A stretch of DNA of 24,695 bases from an uncultured Bacteroidales bacterium. Lineage in GTDB: Bacteria; Bacteroidota; Bacteroidia; Bacteroidales; UBA932. The DNA is taken from assembly GCA_945983015.1 (NCBI GenBank), contig CAMFSN010000011.1:1-24695 (forward strand). The letters are read 5' to 3'. The notes under the pieces are model-generated. The model saw only the letters and a program-made list of their open reading frames with translations, searched no databases and was not told the DNA's origin. The translations under genes and the position numbers were made by a program. How positions within the stretch are numbered: the stretch's first letter is position 1; every line of letters begins with the position of its first letter. Of the stretch, positions 1 through 8,388 are shown piece after piece.

Positions 1-528
1 ATCGATGAGAGCCTGAAGCTGGCGGAGCACTATGGCCTGGACAGGAATATGGTTTACACGGTTGCGGCTTACCACGATACTGGGCTTGCCGTCGATCGCA
101 AGACTCATCATCTAGAATCAGGCCGGATATTGCGTTCGGACGAGCTGCTGAAACGCTGGTTCTCGCCGGAGCAGATAGAGATTATGGCTCAAGCGGTGGA
201 GGATCACCGGGCCTCGAGCAACTCCGAGCCACGCAGCATTTATGGCAAGATTGTCGCGGAGGCGGACCGTCAGATCGATTCCCTCACAATTATCCGTCGT
301 ACCATAAGCTACGGCCTCTCCCATTATCCGGAACTTGACCGGGAGGGACACTGGCTGCGAACTCTTGAGCATATCCGGGAAAAATATGCCGACGGAGGCT
401 ATCTGAAGCTCTGGATTCCTGAGTCTGACAATGCCCGCAAACTGGAGGACCTGCGCGAACTGATACGTCGTCCGGCCCTTCTCAGGGAGATTTTCGACCG
501 CGAGTTTCCTCAAAGTGCTTTTTTGTAG
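1..528 (+). CDS. HD-domain metal-dependent phosphohydrolase, 5' end outside the window
   Basis: The reading frame is open from the first base, so the gene starts upstream; an internal ATG at 49 is probably not the start because the HD fold would be cut. Visible HD-superfamily features are the metal-binding His-Asp pair in YHDTG (about residues 25-26 of the visible frame), a following HHLESG segment, the EDHRASS stretch and a later conserved acidic site in VAEADRQID. The first histidine of the family should lie in the missing N-terminus. Members are small soluble hydrolases of nucleotides or other phosphate esters; the EDHRASS and EADR pattern recalls the YedJ-like branch, but the substrate cannot be read from the sequence. 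It is followed by 136 bp of non-coding DNA and does not look co-transcribed with the next gene. Confidence 0.8.
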   Translation: MDESLKLAEHYGLDRNMVYTVAAYHDTGLAVDRKTHHLESGRILRSDELLKRWFSPEQIEIMAQAVEDHRASSNSEPRSIYGKIVAEADRQIDSLTIIRRTISYGLSHYPELDREGHWLRTLEHIREKYADGGYLKLWIPESDNARKLEDLRELIRRPALLREIFDREFPQSAFL

Positions 529-537
529 CTGTATTTC

Positions 538-636
538 ATAGGAAAATGCAGTTTTTAGAGGCTTTGTTTTATCGGAAAATGCAGTTTTTACGGTGGTTTT
601 TAATAGGAAAACGCAGTTCGTATCAAAAAATGCACT
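538..636. repeat. Short direct-repeat array before the ATPase gene
   Basis: Three copies of a 20-bp unit lie at 538-557, 571-590 and 603-622 (first copy ATAGGAAAATGCAGTTTTTA). Copies 1 and 2 differ at one base and copy 3 is more diverged. A decayed fourth copy with the core AAAAAATGCACT overlaps 622-636. Start-to-start spacing is 33, 32 and 19 bp, about three helical turns for the first two steps, so the copies could be bound on one face of the DNA. The last copy runs directly into the promoter-like element at 636. An operator array is an inference. Confidence 0.7.
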
Positions 637-643
637 ATCTTTG
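636..643 (+). promoter_or_regulatory. Bacteroidota-type -7 promoter element for the ATPase gene
   Basis: TATCTTTG matches the TAnnTTTG -7 consensus known from Bacteroides. It is followed by GCA and lies 21 nt before the ATG at 665. No clear -33 TTTG is seen at the usual spacing; that position falls inside the third repeat copy. Confidence 0.6.
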
Positions 644-664
644 CACTAACAGAAAGGCAGTAAC

Positions 665-2023
665 ATGTTATATAGAAAGATTAAAAAACGGATTGAGGAA
701 TATCTCTCTTCAGATTCTGATAGAATGCTGTTGATTGATGGAGCACGCCAAATAGGTAAGTCATATATTATTCGCCATGTGGGGGAAAGAATGTTCCCGA
801 ACTATATTGAAATAAATATGGAAGAGGATAAATTGGGCGACCAGATTTTTGCGGATGCTAAAACCACAAAGGATTTCTATATGGCTCTGAGTGTTGTCGC
901 AGGAGACAAGATGAAGGAGAAGGATAACACCCTTGTGTTCATTGATGAGATTCAAGCATACGACCATCTTCTTACTCTTGTGAAGTTCTTGATGAAAGAG
1001 AAGAAGTTTACCTATATTGCCAGTGGCTCTCTGCTTGGAGTAACTTTGAAAAATACCCAATCTGTTCCTATCGGGAGTTTGGATATACAACATATGTATC
1101 CGATGGATTTTGAAGAGTTCCTTTATGCCAATGGTGTAGGAAAAGTTGCAATTGACGCTATGAGGGAGAGTTTCAACAACAACCAGGCCTTGTCTGATAC
1201 TATGCATGACAAAATGTTGGATCTCTTCAGAAAATACTTGTTGGTAGGTGGCCTGCCAAAGGCTGTTGAGATATTCGTAGAGAGTCGTAATGTCGTTGAA
1301 TTCCGTTCTATTCAGAAAGAGGCTCACGATTTATATGGTGTTGATGCTTCCAAATACGAGGAGGAACATGACAAAAAGCTGAAGATACGCCGTATCTTCG
1401 ATATGATACCATCAAACCTTGAAAACAAAAAGAAGAGGGTTGTCATTAAGGATATTGAAGACAAAAAGTGGAAAAGATCTAATGACTATTCAGATGAGTT
1501 TGATTATCTAATCTCTGCCGGCATAGCTTTAGAGGTAAAGGCAATCAGTACCCCAACATATCCTTTGGTAGAGAATAGCGGCAAGAACTTGTTAAAACTC
1601 TATCTGAATGATGTAGGTATCCTCTCCGGTATATTCTATCGTAACAACATCAAGGCTGTAATGTCTGATATCAAGAGCATAAATCTCGGCTCCGTTTATG
1701 AAACTGTCGTAGCCCAAGAGTTGAGAGCTCACGGATATGACTTATACTATTATGACAATAAGAAAAATGGTGAGGTTGATTTTTTGATTGATGATGCCGA
1801 CAATCTTTCAAATATCCCAATTGAAGTCAAGTCAGGAAAAGATTATACGGTTCATAGTGCTTTGGATAAGTTTATATCTAACGATGACTATAATATCAAG
1901 AAAGCATATGTATTATCAAATGAGAGAGAGGTCTTTGTTGATAATGGCATTACCTATATCCCTATCTACTATATTATGTTTTTTCAAAATATTTCCAATG
2001 TAGTAGAGGTGTTCTTGGACTAA
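665..2023 (+). CDS. AAA-family ATPase with C-terminal DUF4143 (nuclease-like) domain
   Basis: A 452-residue protein. The N-terminal AAA_14-type ATPase has a Walker A motif GARQIGKS (residues 26-33) and a Walker B motif LVFIDEI (about 90-96). The C-terminal half resembles DUF4143. It carries GEVDFLI (369-375) followed by EVK (387-389), the spacing of a PD-(D/E)xK nuclease-like site with E370/D372 and E387/K389. Such proteins are abundant in Bacteroidota and archaea, often in several copies per genome, and their cellular role is not settled. The gene stands alone, with its own promoter and an upstream repeat array, and its A+T-rich codon use differs from the dcw block, which fits a mobile or accessory gene. 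ATP binding is well supported; nuclease activity is only a possibility. Confidence 0.85.
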   Translation: MLYRKIKKRIEEYLSSDSDRMLLIDGARQIGKSYIIRHVGERMFPNYIEINMEEDKLGDQIFADAKTTKDFYMALSVVAGDKMKEKDNTLVFIDEIQAYDHLLTLVKFLMKEKKFTYIASGSLLGVTLKNTQSVPIGSLDIQHMYPMDFEEFLYANGVGKVAIDAMRESFNNNQALSDTMHDKMLDLFRKYLLVGGLPKAVEIFVESRNVVEFRSIQKEAHDLYGVDASKYEEEHDKKLKIRRIFDMIPSNLENKKKRVVIKDIEDKKWKRSNDYSDEFDYLISAGIALEVKAISTPTYPLVENSGKNLLKLYLNDVGILSGIFYRNNIKAVMSDIKSINLGSVYETVVAQELRAHGYDLYYYDNKKNGEVDFLIDDADNLSNIPIEVKSGKDYTVHSALDKFISNDDYNIKKAYVLSNEREVFVDNGITYIPIYYIMFFQNISNVVEVFLD

Positions 2024-2055
2024 ACTTTAATTAGCAAGAACTGAATAAAATTGAT

Positions 2056-2063
2056 TAAATTTG
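2056..2063 (+). promoter_or_regulatory. Candidate -7 promoter element for the PEGA-repeat gene
   Basis: TAAATTTG fits TAnnTTTG and lies 14 nt before the ATG at 2078 and 23 nt before the in-frame ATG at 2087. A TTAG at 2031-2034 is a weak -33 candidate at 21-bp spacing. A start site just downstream would leave a very short leader and slightly favours the ATG at 2087. Confidence 0.35.
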
Positions 2064-2077
2064 GAATTCGGTTTTAG

Positions 2078-4372
2078 ATGATACTTATGAAAGAGAGAAT
2101 TGTCGCGCTTCTGTGTGGATTATTAGTAGGAGGACTGTGCTTTGCCCAGCTTCCTATGAGTGTGGAAAAGGAATTGACCTATCTGGAGAATGATATGCAG
2201 CAGAAAGCATATTCTAAAGTAAAGGACCAGAATAATAATCTCTGCGCCCTGATTAAGGTAAGTCTATCTAGTCCTCTGCCATACCCCTTGGTGCTAGAGG
2301 TCGGAGGCCTTGGAGTCAGCAAGGTGGAAGAGCAGAAAAGCGGCGAGATCTGGTTCTTCGTCCCATACCAGGTAAAGAATCTCGAATTCAAATGCAAAGG
2401 CTACACTCCCATCCCTAAAATTCCGGTGAACCTGAGGGCCGGAGGAGTCTATACCCTGAGCATAAGAGTAGATGCCTCCACCACTACCGTCACCAACGTC
2501 AAAGCGACTTCAGGCTACCTGAAAATCAGGCTTAATCCCGCAGATGCCTTTATCAGCGTAGGCCAAACGAAAGATTATGAGCTTGGCTATCTGAACGTGA
2601 ATGAAGGAGGATTATTTGCCAAGACCTTAAACTATGGGACCTGGTACTATAAGGTAGAATCAGAGCTTTATAAAACTTACGAAGGAGTGGTGGACTTCAA
2701 TTCGAAAACCCCTACCCTCGAAGTTAATCTTGAGCCAGACTATTCTTATCTGAGCATTAACACTGTTCCATCCGGAGCAAAGGTCTATATAGATAATAAG
2801 TATATGGGACAAAGCCCTTTGAATCTGGAGCAGAAATTCAAGAACGGAAGCTATGCCATAAGACTTATAAAGGACGATTATTACTCTGAAAATCAGAGAT
2901 TTGTTCTTAATGGAAGCGGAGACAGAAAGACTTTGAGCTACAGCCTTAAAGCCCAATTCGGCATCGTCGAGTGCATCTGCGATGACTCGCAGGCCGAAAT
3001 CTGGATAGATGAGCAGTACAAAGGGACCGGCAGATGGAAAGGGAATGTCTGCAGCAATTCATCCCACATACTTGAAGCCAGAAGGGATGGCCACAAGGCT
3101 CAAAGCCAGAGCTTTAGCCTCCAAGATGGAGAAGAGATTAAGGTGAAAGTCGGCTCTCCGATTCCGCTCTATGCCATTTTGAACATAGAAACCCAGCCAA
3201 TGGAGTGCGAGGTCTATGTCGATGGACAGAAGATGGGCGAAAGCCCGCTCCAGCTTGAGCTCCTCGCCTGCGAGCACAGCATCAAGCTCGTCAAGGACGA
3301 TTATATGCCAATCGAGGACAAAATTTCTCTCACCCATAATCAGCAGCTGCTGTACCAGCATACTTTTACAGAGAAAAAGCCGCCACTCCTTCCAGCCTTT
3401 AACTGCTTCATCGTCTCCCAGAGCGGCACTTACAGATTCAAGCCTGTCAAGGGTAACAGCAGCCAGTCTGTAGGCCAAGTCTCATCCGTAGAAGTGCTTT
3501 GGGAAAGCTTCGGCACGGCCACAAAGCCTAACATCGGTGATTTGATTCAAAAAGTCTCTTACAAGGACGACCTTATCATCTTCTCCACCGCCGACACCTT
3601 CAAAGAAGGCAATGCCCTAATCGCTGCCAAGGATGCCAATGGTACTATCCTCTGGTCTTGGCACATCTGGCTGACAGATCAGCCTCAAGGACAAAGGTAT
3701 AAGAATAATGCCGGAGTGATGATGGACAGGAACCTCGGCGCCACCTCCGCCAGACCTGGCGATGTCGGAGCCCTCGGACTCCTATATCAGTGGGGAAGAA
3801 AAGACCCTTTCCTAGGTTCATCCTCTATCTCAGAAAGTACGGAAGCAGCCTCCTCGAAATCATTCGAAAATCCGGTAGCTTCCAATTCTACGACCGGAAC
3901 TATAGCATACGCCACCTCTCATCCTACCACATTTATCTTCAATAAAGGAGGGAACTATGACTGGTATTATTCCGGCAGCAGTAGCAGTACAGATAATACA
4001 CGCTGGCAGTCTAGCAAGACCATTTACGACCCTTGTCCAGCAGGATGGAGAGTCCCAGACGGTGGGAAAGATGGCGTCTGGTCAAAGGCGAAAGGCTCAT
4101 CATCACGTTTTGATAAAAGTTATGGCAGCACAAACGATGGTATGAATTTTAGCTCAGATTTTGGCTCCGGCGCTATGATCTGGTACCCTGCTTCGGGTTT
4201 TTGTGGCTATTATGATGGCGTGCTGTACGGGCTCGGTAACTACGGTCGCTGTTGGTCAGTTACGCCTAATGGTCGGTATGCGTACTTCTTGAGCTTCTAC
4301 AATGGCGATGTCGCTCCGTCGGACTACAACTATCGGGTGATGGGGCAGGCTGTCCGCTGCGTAAAAGAGTAA
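2078..4372 (+). CDS. Secreted PEGA-repeat protein with C-terminal FISUMP/lectin-like domain
   Basis: A 764-residue protein with an N-terminal signal peptide (basic MKER, hydrophobic ALLCGLLVGGLCFA, cleavage probably near residues 25-27). The start may be residue 4 (ATG at 2087). Residues about 150-450 hold around four PEGA-like beta repeats; the clearest contain SGAKVYIDNKYMGQSPL and ECEVYVDGQKMGESPL. PEGA modules occur in surface proteins. From about residue 555 a second domain begins with MMDRNLGA, continues with LLYQWGRKDPF and YDPCPAGWRVPDGG, and ends in GQAVRCVKE. This is the layout of FISUMP domains of Bacteroidales surface proteins. The tail is rich in Tyr, Gly and Asn and changes codon habit: 16 of 18 earlier arginines use AGA/AGG, whereas all four in the last ~120 bases use CGN. 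Export is well supported; the ligand is unknown. It converges with truB. Confidence 0.85.
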   Translation: MILMKERIVALLCGLLVGGLCFAQLPMSVEKELTYLENDMQQKAYSKVKDQNNNLCALIKVSLSSPLPYPLVLEVGGLGVSKVEEQKSGEIWFFVPYQVKNLEFKCKGYTPIPKIPVNLRAGGVYTLSIRVDASTTTVTNVKATSGYLKIRLNPADAFISVGQTKDYELGYLNVNEGGLFAKTLNYGTWYYKVESELYKTYEGVVDFNSKTPTLEVNLEPDYSYLSINTVPSGAKVYIDNKYMGQSPLNLEQKFKNGSYAIRLIKDDYYSENQRFVLNGSGDRKTLSYSLKAQFGIVECICDDSQAEIWIDEQYKGTGRWKGNVCSNSSHILEARRDGHKAQSQSFSLQDGEEIKVKVGSPIPLYAILNIETQPMECEVYVDGQKMGESPLQLELLACEHSIKLVKDDYMPIEDKISLTHNQQLLYQHTFTEKKPPLLPAFNCFIVSQSGTYRFKPVKGNSSQSVGQVSSVEVLWESFGTATKPNIGDLIQKVSYKDDLIIFSTADTFKEGNALIAAKDANGTILWSWHIWLTDQPQGQRYKNNAGVMMDRNLGATSARPGDVGALGLLYQWGRKDPFLGSSSISESTEAASSKSFENPVASNSTTGTIAYATSHPTTFIFNKGGNYDWYYSGSSSSTDNTRWQSSKTIYDPCPAGWRVPDGGKDGVWSKAKGSSSRFDKSYGSTNDGMNFSSDFGSGAMIWYPASGFCGYYDGVLYGLGNYGRCWSVTPNGRYAYFLSFYNGDVAPSDYNYRVMGQAVRCVKE

Positions 4373-4419
4373 TTAATCAATTATTTGAAGCCTTGCTCAG
4401 CATCCAGGCTGAACTTCAG

Positions 4420-5214
4420 TTAGTTGTTAGTGTCAAACAAAGCGAGGGCCTGGTCCAGGGTCAGGCTTTCGCTGATGTCGAAGCCGCCGTTGGCGGTTCT
4501 GCGTAGGGAGCTTAAAAAAGCTCCGCTGCCCACAGCCTCGCCCAGGTCACGGGCGAGGGCCCTTATATAAGTGCCCTTGCTGCAGTCCACCTGCAGCAAG
4601 GCTGTGGGCAGCCTCTCCCCGCTGATATCCGCCACCTTTATCCTGCCATCCGCATAGTCAGGCTTTTCAAAAGACTTAAGGGAAAAGTCCAGCAGCCTCA
4701 GGCCATAGATCTCAATCTTCGAGGCCTGAATGATCCCCGTATCCTCCAGAGGCAGGCCCCGCTTGTAACGCTGCCTGGCCAGTTCATAGACCCTCACCCC
4801 TTCCACACTTTTCGCGCTGAACAGGGGAGCGATTTGCTCCTGAACTCCGATAAAGGAAGGCAAGGTCTTCTCTATCAGCTCCCTGTCTATATGCTCGCTA
4901 TGGAAATGCCTGTCGATATCCTTCTCCAGGTCATAGGAAGGGGTAGTCGCCCCGAAACTCACCCCCGCGAGATAAGACTTGGCAGACTTCTGCAAGTCCT
5001 CAGCCTTCTTAGTCGCCGGCCCTATGCACACCAGCAGAATGCCGGTAGCCAAAGGGTCCAAAGTACCCGCGTGACCCACCTTCAGTTTCTTCTTCCCGAA
5101 ATGCCGACAAGCCGCCCACTTGATCTTACGGATCACATCCGCAGAGGTCCAGCGGTAAGGCTTGTCAATGGGAAGGACTATCCCTTCAGGATAATCCTCT
5201 ATGTTATGGCTCAA
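4420..5214 (-). CDS. truB: tRNA pseudouridine(55) synthase
   Basis: TruB converts U55 of the tRNA T-loop to pseudouridine. The catalytic motif GTLDPLATG is visible with Asp at about residue 53 counted from the start used here. Other family landmarks are the IDKPYRWTS segment near the N-terminus, KVGHAG, and CSKGTYIRALARDLG. No ATG lies where the protein should begin. The TTG at 5214 is preferred: it puts about ten residues before the conserved EGIVLPIDKP, as in relatives, has AGGAGA ten bases upstream, and overlaps the rpiB end by 11 nt. GTG at 5244 and TTG at 5223 are alternatives; an extension to 5304 would overlap rpiB by about 100 nt and is unlikely. It is the last gene of the dcw block and converges with the PEGA-repeat gene. 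Length from 5214 is 264 residues. Confidence 0.93.
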   Translation of the reverse strand: MSHNIEDYPEGIVLPIDKPYRWTSADVIRKIKWAACRHFGKKKLKVGHAGTLDPLATGILLVCIGPATKKAEDLQKSAKSYLAGVSFGATTPSYDLEKDIDRHFHSEHIDRELIEKTLPSFIGVQEQIAPLFSAKSVEGVRVYELARQRYKRGLPLEDTGIIQASKIEIYGLRLLDFSLKSFEKPDYADGRIKVADISGERLPTALLQVDCSKGTYIRALARDLGEAVGSGAFLSSLRRTANGGFDISESLTLDQALALFDTNN

Positions 5215-5638
5215 TCTTCTCAATTCTCCTAAGATGTCTTCCACCCTCGAATTCACTCTCCAGCCAGGCCTCAGTGATGGCGCTCGCCATCCTGTAAGAG
5301 ACAAAGCGGGCCGGAAGCACCAGCACCTGTGCGTTGTTATGCTCCTTGATCAATTTGCCCACCTCCACATTCCAGGCCAGTCCAGCCCTCAGACCGTGGT
5401 GATGGTTCAAGGTGATAGCCATACCGTTACCGGTACCGCACAGGGCTATGCCCTTTTCCACCTCGCCACTTTCTATCCCGTGAGCCAAGGCGTGGGCAAA
5501 GTCGCAGTAGTCACAGCTCTCGTGACTCGAAGTCCCGTAATCCACCACCTCAAAGCCCTTTTTCTCCAGCTTTTTAATCAACTTGGCCTTATAATCCAGA
5601 CCGGCGTGGTCGCTGCAAAGTCCTATTTTTACGCACAT
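5204..5638 (-). CDS. rpiB: Ribose-5-phosphate isomerase B
   Basis: A 144-residue member of the RpiB/LacA sugar-phosphate isomerase family, interconverting ribose 5-phosphate and ribulose 5-phosphate in the pentose phosphate pathway. Visible are the N-terminal SDHAG (residues 9-13), the active-site CGTGNGM (67-73, catalytic Cys67 and the Thr-Gly-Asn loop), and HNNAQVLVLPAR (100-111) carrying the phosphate-binding histidine and arginine. Length is typical. Its ATG overlaps the gltX end by 10 nt, and truB follows with a short overlap, so it belongs to the distal part of the dcw transcript. A specialised isomerase such as the allose type cannot be excluded, but the housekeeping neighbourhood favours ribose 5-phosphate. 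Confidence 0.92.
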   Translation of the reverse strand: MCVKIGLCSDHAGLDYKAKLIKKLEKKGFEVVDYGTSSHESCDYCDFAHALAHGIESGEVEKGIALCGTGNGMAITLNHHHGLRAGLAWNVEVGKLIKEHNNAQVLVLPARFVSYRMASAITEAWLESEFEGGRHLRRIEKIEP

Positions 5639-7149
5639 AATAAATGATCAGCTAATTTTTCCATTCTTTTAATGGCCTCTTCCTTTCCTATACAGGAGAT
5701 TATGTCGGCGATGGCCAGACCGCTGCCGCTGCCGCTAAGCCCCAGTCTGATACAGTTCATCACCTTGCCCATAGGCCACTCCTTGGCTCTGATGTACTCT
5801 TCCAGCTCGGCATCCGCCTTGATAGCCTCCAGGGCCATAGCGTAATTCTCAGCCGTACCGAATTTCTTCAAGTCCTTCTCCACGTATTCGCTTGGAGCGA
5901 CGAAGAGGTAAGGGGCAATGGTCCAGAAATCGCTCACGAAAGTGGCCCTTTCCTTGATAATGCCCACCACCTTGCAGACATAATCGAAATCAGCTTCCAC
6001 TCCCTGCTCCTTAAGCACAGGCAGATACTCGCGAGCCAGTTCTTCGTTCGACTTGGCTCTAAGGTATTCTTTGTTATACCACTTCGCCTTGTCCGGATTA
6101 AACTTGGCTCCGCTCTTGCTCACCTTATCTAAGGAGAACTGCTCGATCAGTTCCTGCATTGAGAAGATCTCCTGCTCGGTTCCAGGGTTCCAGCCCAGCA
6201 TAGCCAGCATATTCACAAAAGCCTCAGGGAAGTATCCGTCTTCACGATAGCCGTGATATGTCTCGCCGGCGCTGTTTACCCAATGCAGAGGGAATACCGG
6301 AAAGCCCATCTTATCCCCGTCTCTCTTAGAGAGCTTGCCGTTACCCACAGGTTTGAGCAGCAGCGGCAGGTGAGCAAATCTCGGCATAGTCTCGCTCCAG
6401 CCGAAGGCCTCGTAGAGCAGATAGTGCAGCGGCAGGGAAGGCAGCCATTCCTCGCCACGAATCACCTCCGTGATTTCCATCAGATGGTCATCCACTATGT
6501 TAGCCAGGTGGTAGGTAGGCAGTTCGTCAGCCCTTTTCCAGAGCACCTTGTCGTCCAGTGTGGAAGTGTTCACCTCCACGTGCCCTCTTATAAGGTCATC
6601 CATAGCCACCACCCTGTCTTGAGGCATCTTGAAGCGCACGGTCCAGTCCGTAGTGCTCTCCAGCAGCCTCTCCACTTCCTCCTTCGGAAGGGTAAGGGAG
6701 TTTTTCAGTTTCTCCCTGCTCTGGTAGTTGTAGATGAAGGTCTCGCCCTTTCCTTCCGCTTCGCTTCTCATCGAGGCCAATTCCTCTGCGGAGTCGAAGG
6801 CGTAGTAGGCCCAGCCCTTCTCCACCAGTTCCTCAGCGTATTTGCGGTAGATGCCTCTTCGCTGAGACTGCCTGTACGGGGCGTGAGGGTGTTTCTCACT
6901 TGGAATTTCAACTATGTTCCCATTCTCATCCACGCCCTCGTCAGCCTTGATGCCACACCAGTTGAGGGCCTCGATAATGTATTTCTCAGCTCCGGGAACA
7001 AATCGGGCTGAGTCCGTATCCTCGATACGGATGATAAAGTCCCCGCCTTTTTGACGGGCGTAAAGGAAATTGTAAAGTGCAGTGCGCACCCCTCCCATAT
7101 GCAGAGGTCCGGTAGGGGACGGGGCAAATCTTACTCTTGTTCTTCTCAT
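5629..7149 (-). CDS. gltX: Glutamyl-tRNA synthetase
   Basis: A 506-residue class I aminoacyl-tRNA synthetase that charges tRNA with glutamate. The ATP-binding HIGH-type signature is PSPTGPLHMGG (residues 10-20) and the KMSKS-type loop is KLSKRDG (272-278). Between them are RIEDTDSARF and DDHLMEITEVIRGEEWLPS, typical of bacterial GltX. The C-terminal helical anticodon-binding region is present, so the protein is full length. The ATG overlaps the ftsZ stop as ATGA, indicating coupled translation. Whether it also charges tRNA-Gln cannot be judged here. Confidence 0.97.
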   Translation of the reverse strand: MRRTRVRFAPSPTGPLHMGGVRTALYNFLYARQKGGDFIIRIEDTDSARFVPGAEKYIIEALNWCGIKADEGVDENGNIVEIPSEKHPHAPYRQSQRRGIYRKYAEELVEKGWAYYAFDSAEELASMRSEAEGKGETFIYNYQSREKLKNSLTLPKEEVERLLESTTDWTVRFKMPQDRVVAMDDLIRGHVEVNTSTLDDKVLWKRADELPTYHLANIVDDHLMEITEVIRGEEWLPSLPLHYLLYEAFGWSETMPRFAHLPLLLKPVGNGKLSKRDGDKMGFPVFPLHWVNSAGETYHGYREDGYFPEAFVNMLAMLGWNPGTEQEIFSMQELIEQFSLDKVSKSGAKFNPDKAKWYNKEYLRAKSNEELAREYLPVLKEQGVEADFDYVCKVVGIIKERATFVSDFWTIAPYLFVAPSEYVEKDLKKFGTAENYAMALEAIKADAELEEYIRAKEWPMGKVMNCIRLGLSGSGSGLAIADIISCIGKEEAIKRMEKLADHLLCA

Positions 7150-8387
7150 TGCTGTATTCTTCTAATGGCCGGAGTATTCTCAAGGCTTCTGAGGACCTCG
7201 TTATCCTCGGAGAGCATACTTGGAGTCTCGTTAATGTCGTATGGTAATTTTAATTTGGAATCTGCGCTGTTATATCCAATCCTCTCAGCGCCAAAGCCGA
7301 AGTTCTCCATAGAGCTGTCCACGCTCAGACGGTTCTTCCCTTTCTTATCATAGGTGAAGTTCTTGTCTATCACTATGATGTTCGTCTTCTTAAGCTCGGC
7401 TCCCAGGACGGTATTGAACTTGAAACCGGTGGCTATGGCGGTAATCTTAATCTTGTCCCCGAAATTCGGGTCGTCTTCCAGAATCAGACCGTATTTGAAG
7501 TTGTTGGCATTGCCGGTATAGGCGGCTATCTTCTTGTTCAACTCGTTCTGCTGGTTCATCGTCAGGCCCTGGTCATTCTTTCCCACGCTGATGTTCAGAA
7601 GCAGGTTCTTCGCTGTAGTCAGGTCGAAGTCGTTCAGCAGAGGGGATTCGAAGGTACTCTTCACGGCATCTTCCAGACGGTTCTTTCCCTGCCCCTCGCC
7701 ACAGCCCATAAGAGCCATTCCACTGCCTCTCATCATATTCTGGATGTCCATAAAGTCTATGTTGATATAGCCCTTCTTCTTGATTATCTCGACTATGCCC
7801 TTCACTGCGGTAGCCAGAACCTCATCCACCTTCGGGAAGGCTTCGTGTATAAGCTTGTCCCCGTAGAAGGCATAGAGATTCTCGTTCTTAATGATAATCA
7901 GGCTGTCCACGTTCTTAGTCAGCTCGTGAATGCCGTCGATGGCCTTGGAGAGTTTTTCCGGTCCCTCGAAGAGGAAAGGAAGGGTTACCACACCCACGGT
8001 CAGAATCCCCGCATCCTTGGCCAATTTGGCTATGACGGGGGTGGCTCCGGTACCTGTTCCTCCACCCATTCCGGCTGTGATGAAGATCATCTTGGTATTG
8101 TTAGCCTTGATTTTTTCCAGAATCATATTCTGGGATTCCAAGGCGGCGTTGCGACCTATGCTGGGGTCTGTGCCTGCGCCAAGTCCCTTGCCGAGTTGAA
8201 TCTTCACCGGAACGTCGCAGTCGTTCAGGGCCTGGGAGTCGGTATTGCAGGCTAAGAAACTGCAACCCTGTATGTTCTGGTGGAACATATAGTTCACGGC
8301 ATTGCAGCCTCCTCCTCCCACTCCCAGCACTTTTATGATGTCGTCTGAATTGGCCCAGTCGATTGGTGCTATAATATCCAAATCCAT
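7146..8387 (-). CDS. ftsZ: Cell division GTPase FtsZ
   Basis: The tubulin homologue that forms the cytokinetic ring at midcell; 413 residues. The nucleotide-binding glycine motif GGGTGTG is at residues 108-114, preceded by GVGGGGCNAVN near 22-32. The T7 synergy loop reads NIDFMD (208-213), keeping both acidic residues needed for GTP hydrolysis across the filament interface, with Met where Ala is common. A short linker ends in TPAIRRIQQ, in the position of the conserved C-terminal peptide that binds FtsA and other partners. ftsA lies 1 nt upstream and gltX overlaps by 4 nt downstream. Confidence 0.98.
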   Translation of the reverse strand: MDLDIIAPIDWANSDDIIKVLGVGGGGCNAVNYMFHQNIQGCSFLACNTDSQALNDCDVPVKIQLGKGLGAGTDPSIGRNAALESQNMILEKIKANNTKMIFITAGMGGGTGTGATPVIAKLAKDAGILTVGVVTLPFLFEGPEKLSKAIDGIHELTKNVDSLIIIKNENLYAFYGDKLIHEAFPKVDEVLATAVKGIVEIIKKKGYINIDFMDIQNMMRGSGMALMGCGEGQGKNRLEDAVKSTFESPLLNDFDLTTAKNLLLNISVGKNDQGLTMNQQNELNKKIAAYTGNANNFKYGLILEDDPNFGDKIKITAIATGFKFNTVLGAELKKTNIIVIDKNFTYDKKGKNRLSVDSSMENFGFGAERIGYNSADSKLKLPYDINETPSMLSEDNEVLRSLENTPAIRRIQQ

Positions 8388-8388
8388 A

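Noticed and set aside
546..734. Plus-strand ORF across the repeat array before the ATPase gene
   Set aside because: It merely translates the 33-bp-spaced repeats and runs into the ATPase gene in another frame; there is no family resemblance.
4387..4413. Bidirectional terminator between the PEGA-repeat gene and truB
   Set aside because: Only a 5-bp AGCCT/AGGCT stem with a 12-nt loop and no T-run on either strand.
2078..4419. Complete diversity-generating retroelement
   Set aside because: No reverse transcriptase, accessory gene or template repeat could be found in the window; only the target-like tail is reported.
6253..7011. Long plus-strand ORF of 252 codons
   Set aside because: Entirely antisense to gltX, whose motifs are unambiguous; an open shadow frame produced by codon bias.
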